Source of the DNA: Halanaerobium sp.
GTDB lineage: Bacteria; Bacillota; Halanaerobiia; Halanaerobiales; Halanaerobiaceae
Length of the DNA: 5,963 nucleotides
Assembly: GCA_003070825.1 (NCBI GenBank)
Contig: QBLP01000119.1
Location: 1-5,963 of the forward strand
Reading direction: 5' to 3'
The position numbers and the translations under genes are program-made. The notes beneath the pieces were generated by a model, which was given only the letters and a program-made list of their open reading frames with translations, did no database searches and was not told where the DNA came from. This document shows positions 5,943 through 5,963 of this stretch, in pieces. The stretch's first letter is position 1, and each line of letters starts with the position of its first letter.

Positions 5943-5963
5943 ATGTAAGTCGATTACAATTAG

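Overview
The window looks like a low-GC, anaerobic, Firmicutes-type chromosome. Intergenic DNA is very AT-rich, the ribosome binding sites are strong and purine-rich, and the encoded enzymes are acidic. A halophilic relative of Halanaerobium would fit, but this is an impression from composition and gene style, not a proven assignment.

Positions 170-4735 hold three plus-strand glycoside hydrolase genes that read like one operon: a GH16 lipoprotein (170-1318), a cytoplasmic GH30 enzyme (1447-2808) and a secreted GH16 enzyme flanked by two CBM4/9-like domains (2879-4735). A 14-bp-stem terminator (4759-4793) closes the operon and also serves the convergent gene on the minus strand, a YghZ/Gpr-type aldo/keto reductase (4827-5819). 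The likely theme is use of a beta-1,3-glucan such as laminarin. The two exported GH16 enzymes would cut the chain outside the cell, and the GH30 would trim imported oligosaccharides, perhaps at beta-1,6 branches. No transporter or regulator lies in the window, so uptake and control must be encoded elsewhere. The reductase may be unrelated to the operon.

Two observations stand out. First, the GH16 domain of the third gene is out of linear order. The segment that normally ends a GH16 fold (residues about 206-249) lies before the segment that normally starts it (253-449), all in one open frame. This looks like a natural circular permutation placed between two carbohydrate-binding domains. Second, the gap between the first GH16 gene and the GH30 gene holds an orphan GH16 C-terminus of about 28 codons (1337-1420). 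It is in frame with the upstream gene, locally GC-rich, and carries the usual GGNWPG motif that both intact GH16 genes lack. It is best read as the remains of a deleted or recombined third GH16 gene. Together they suggest that this locus has been reshuffled among GH16 copies.
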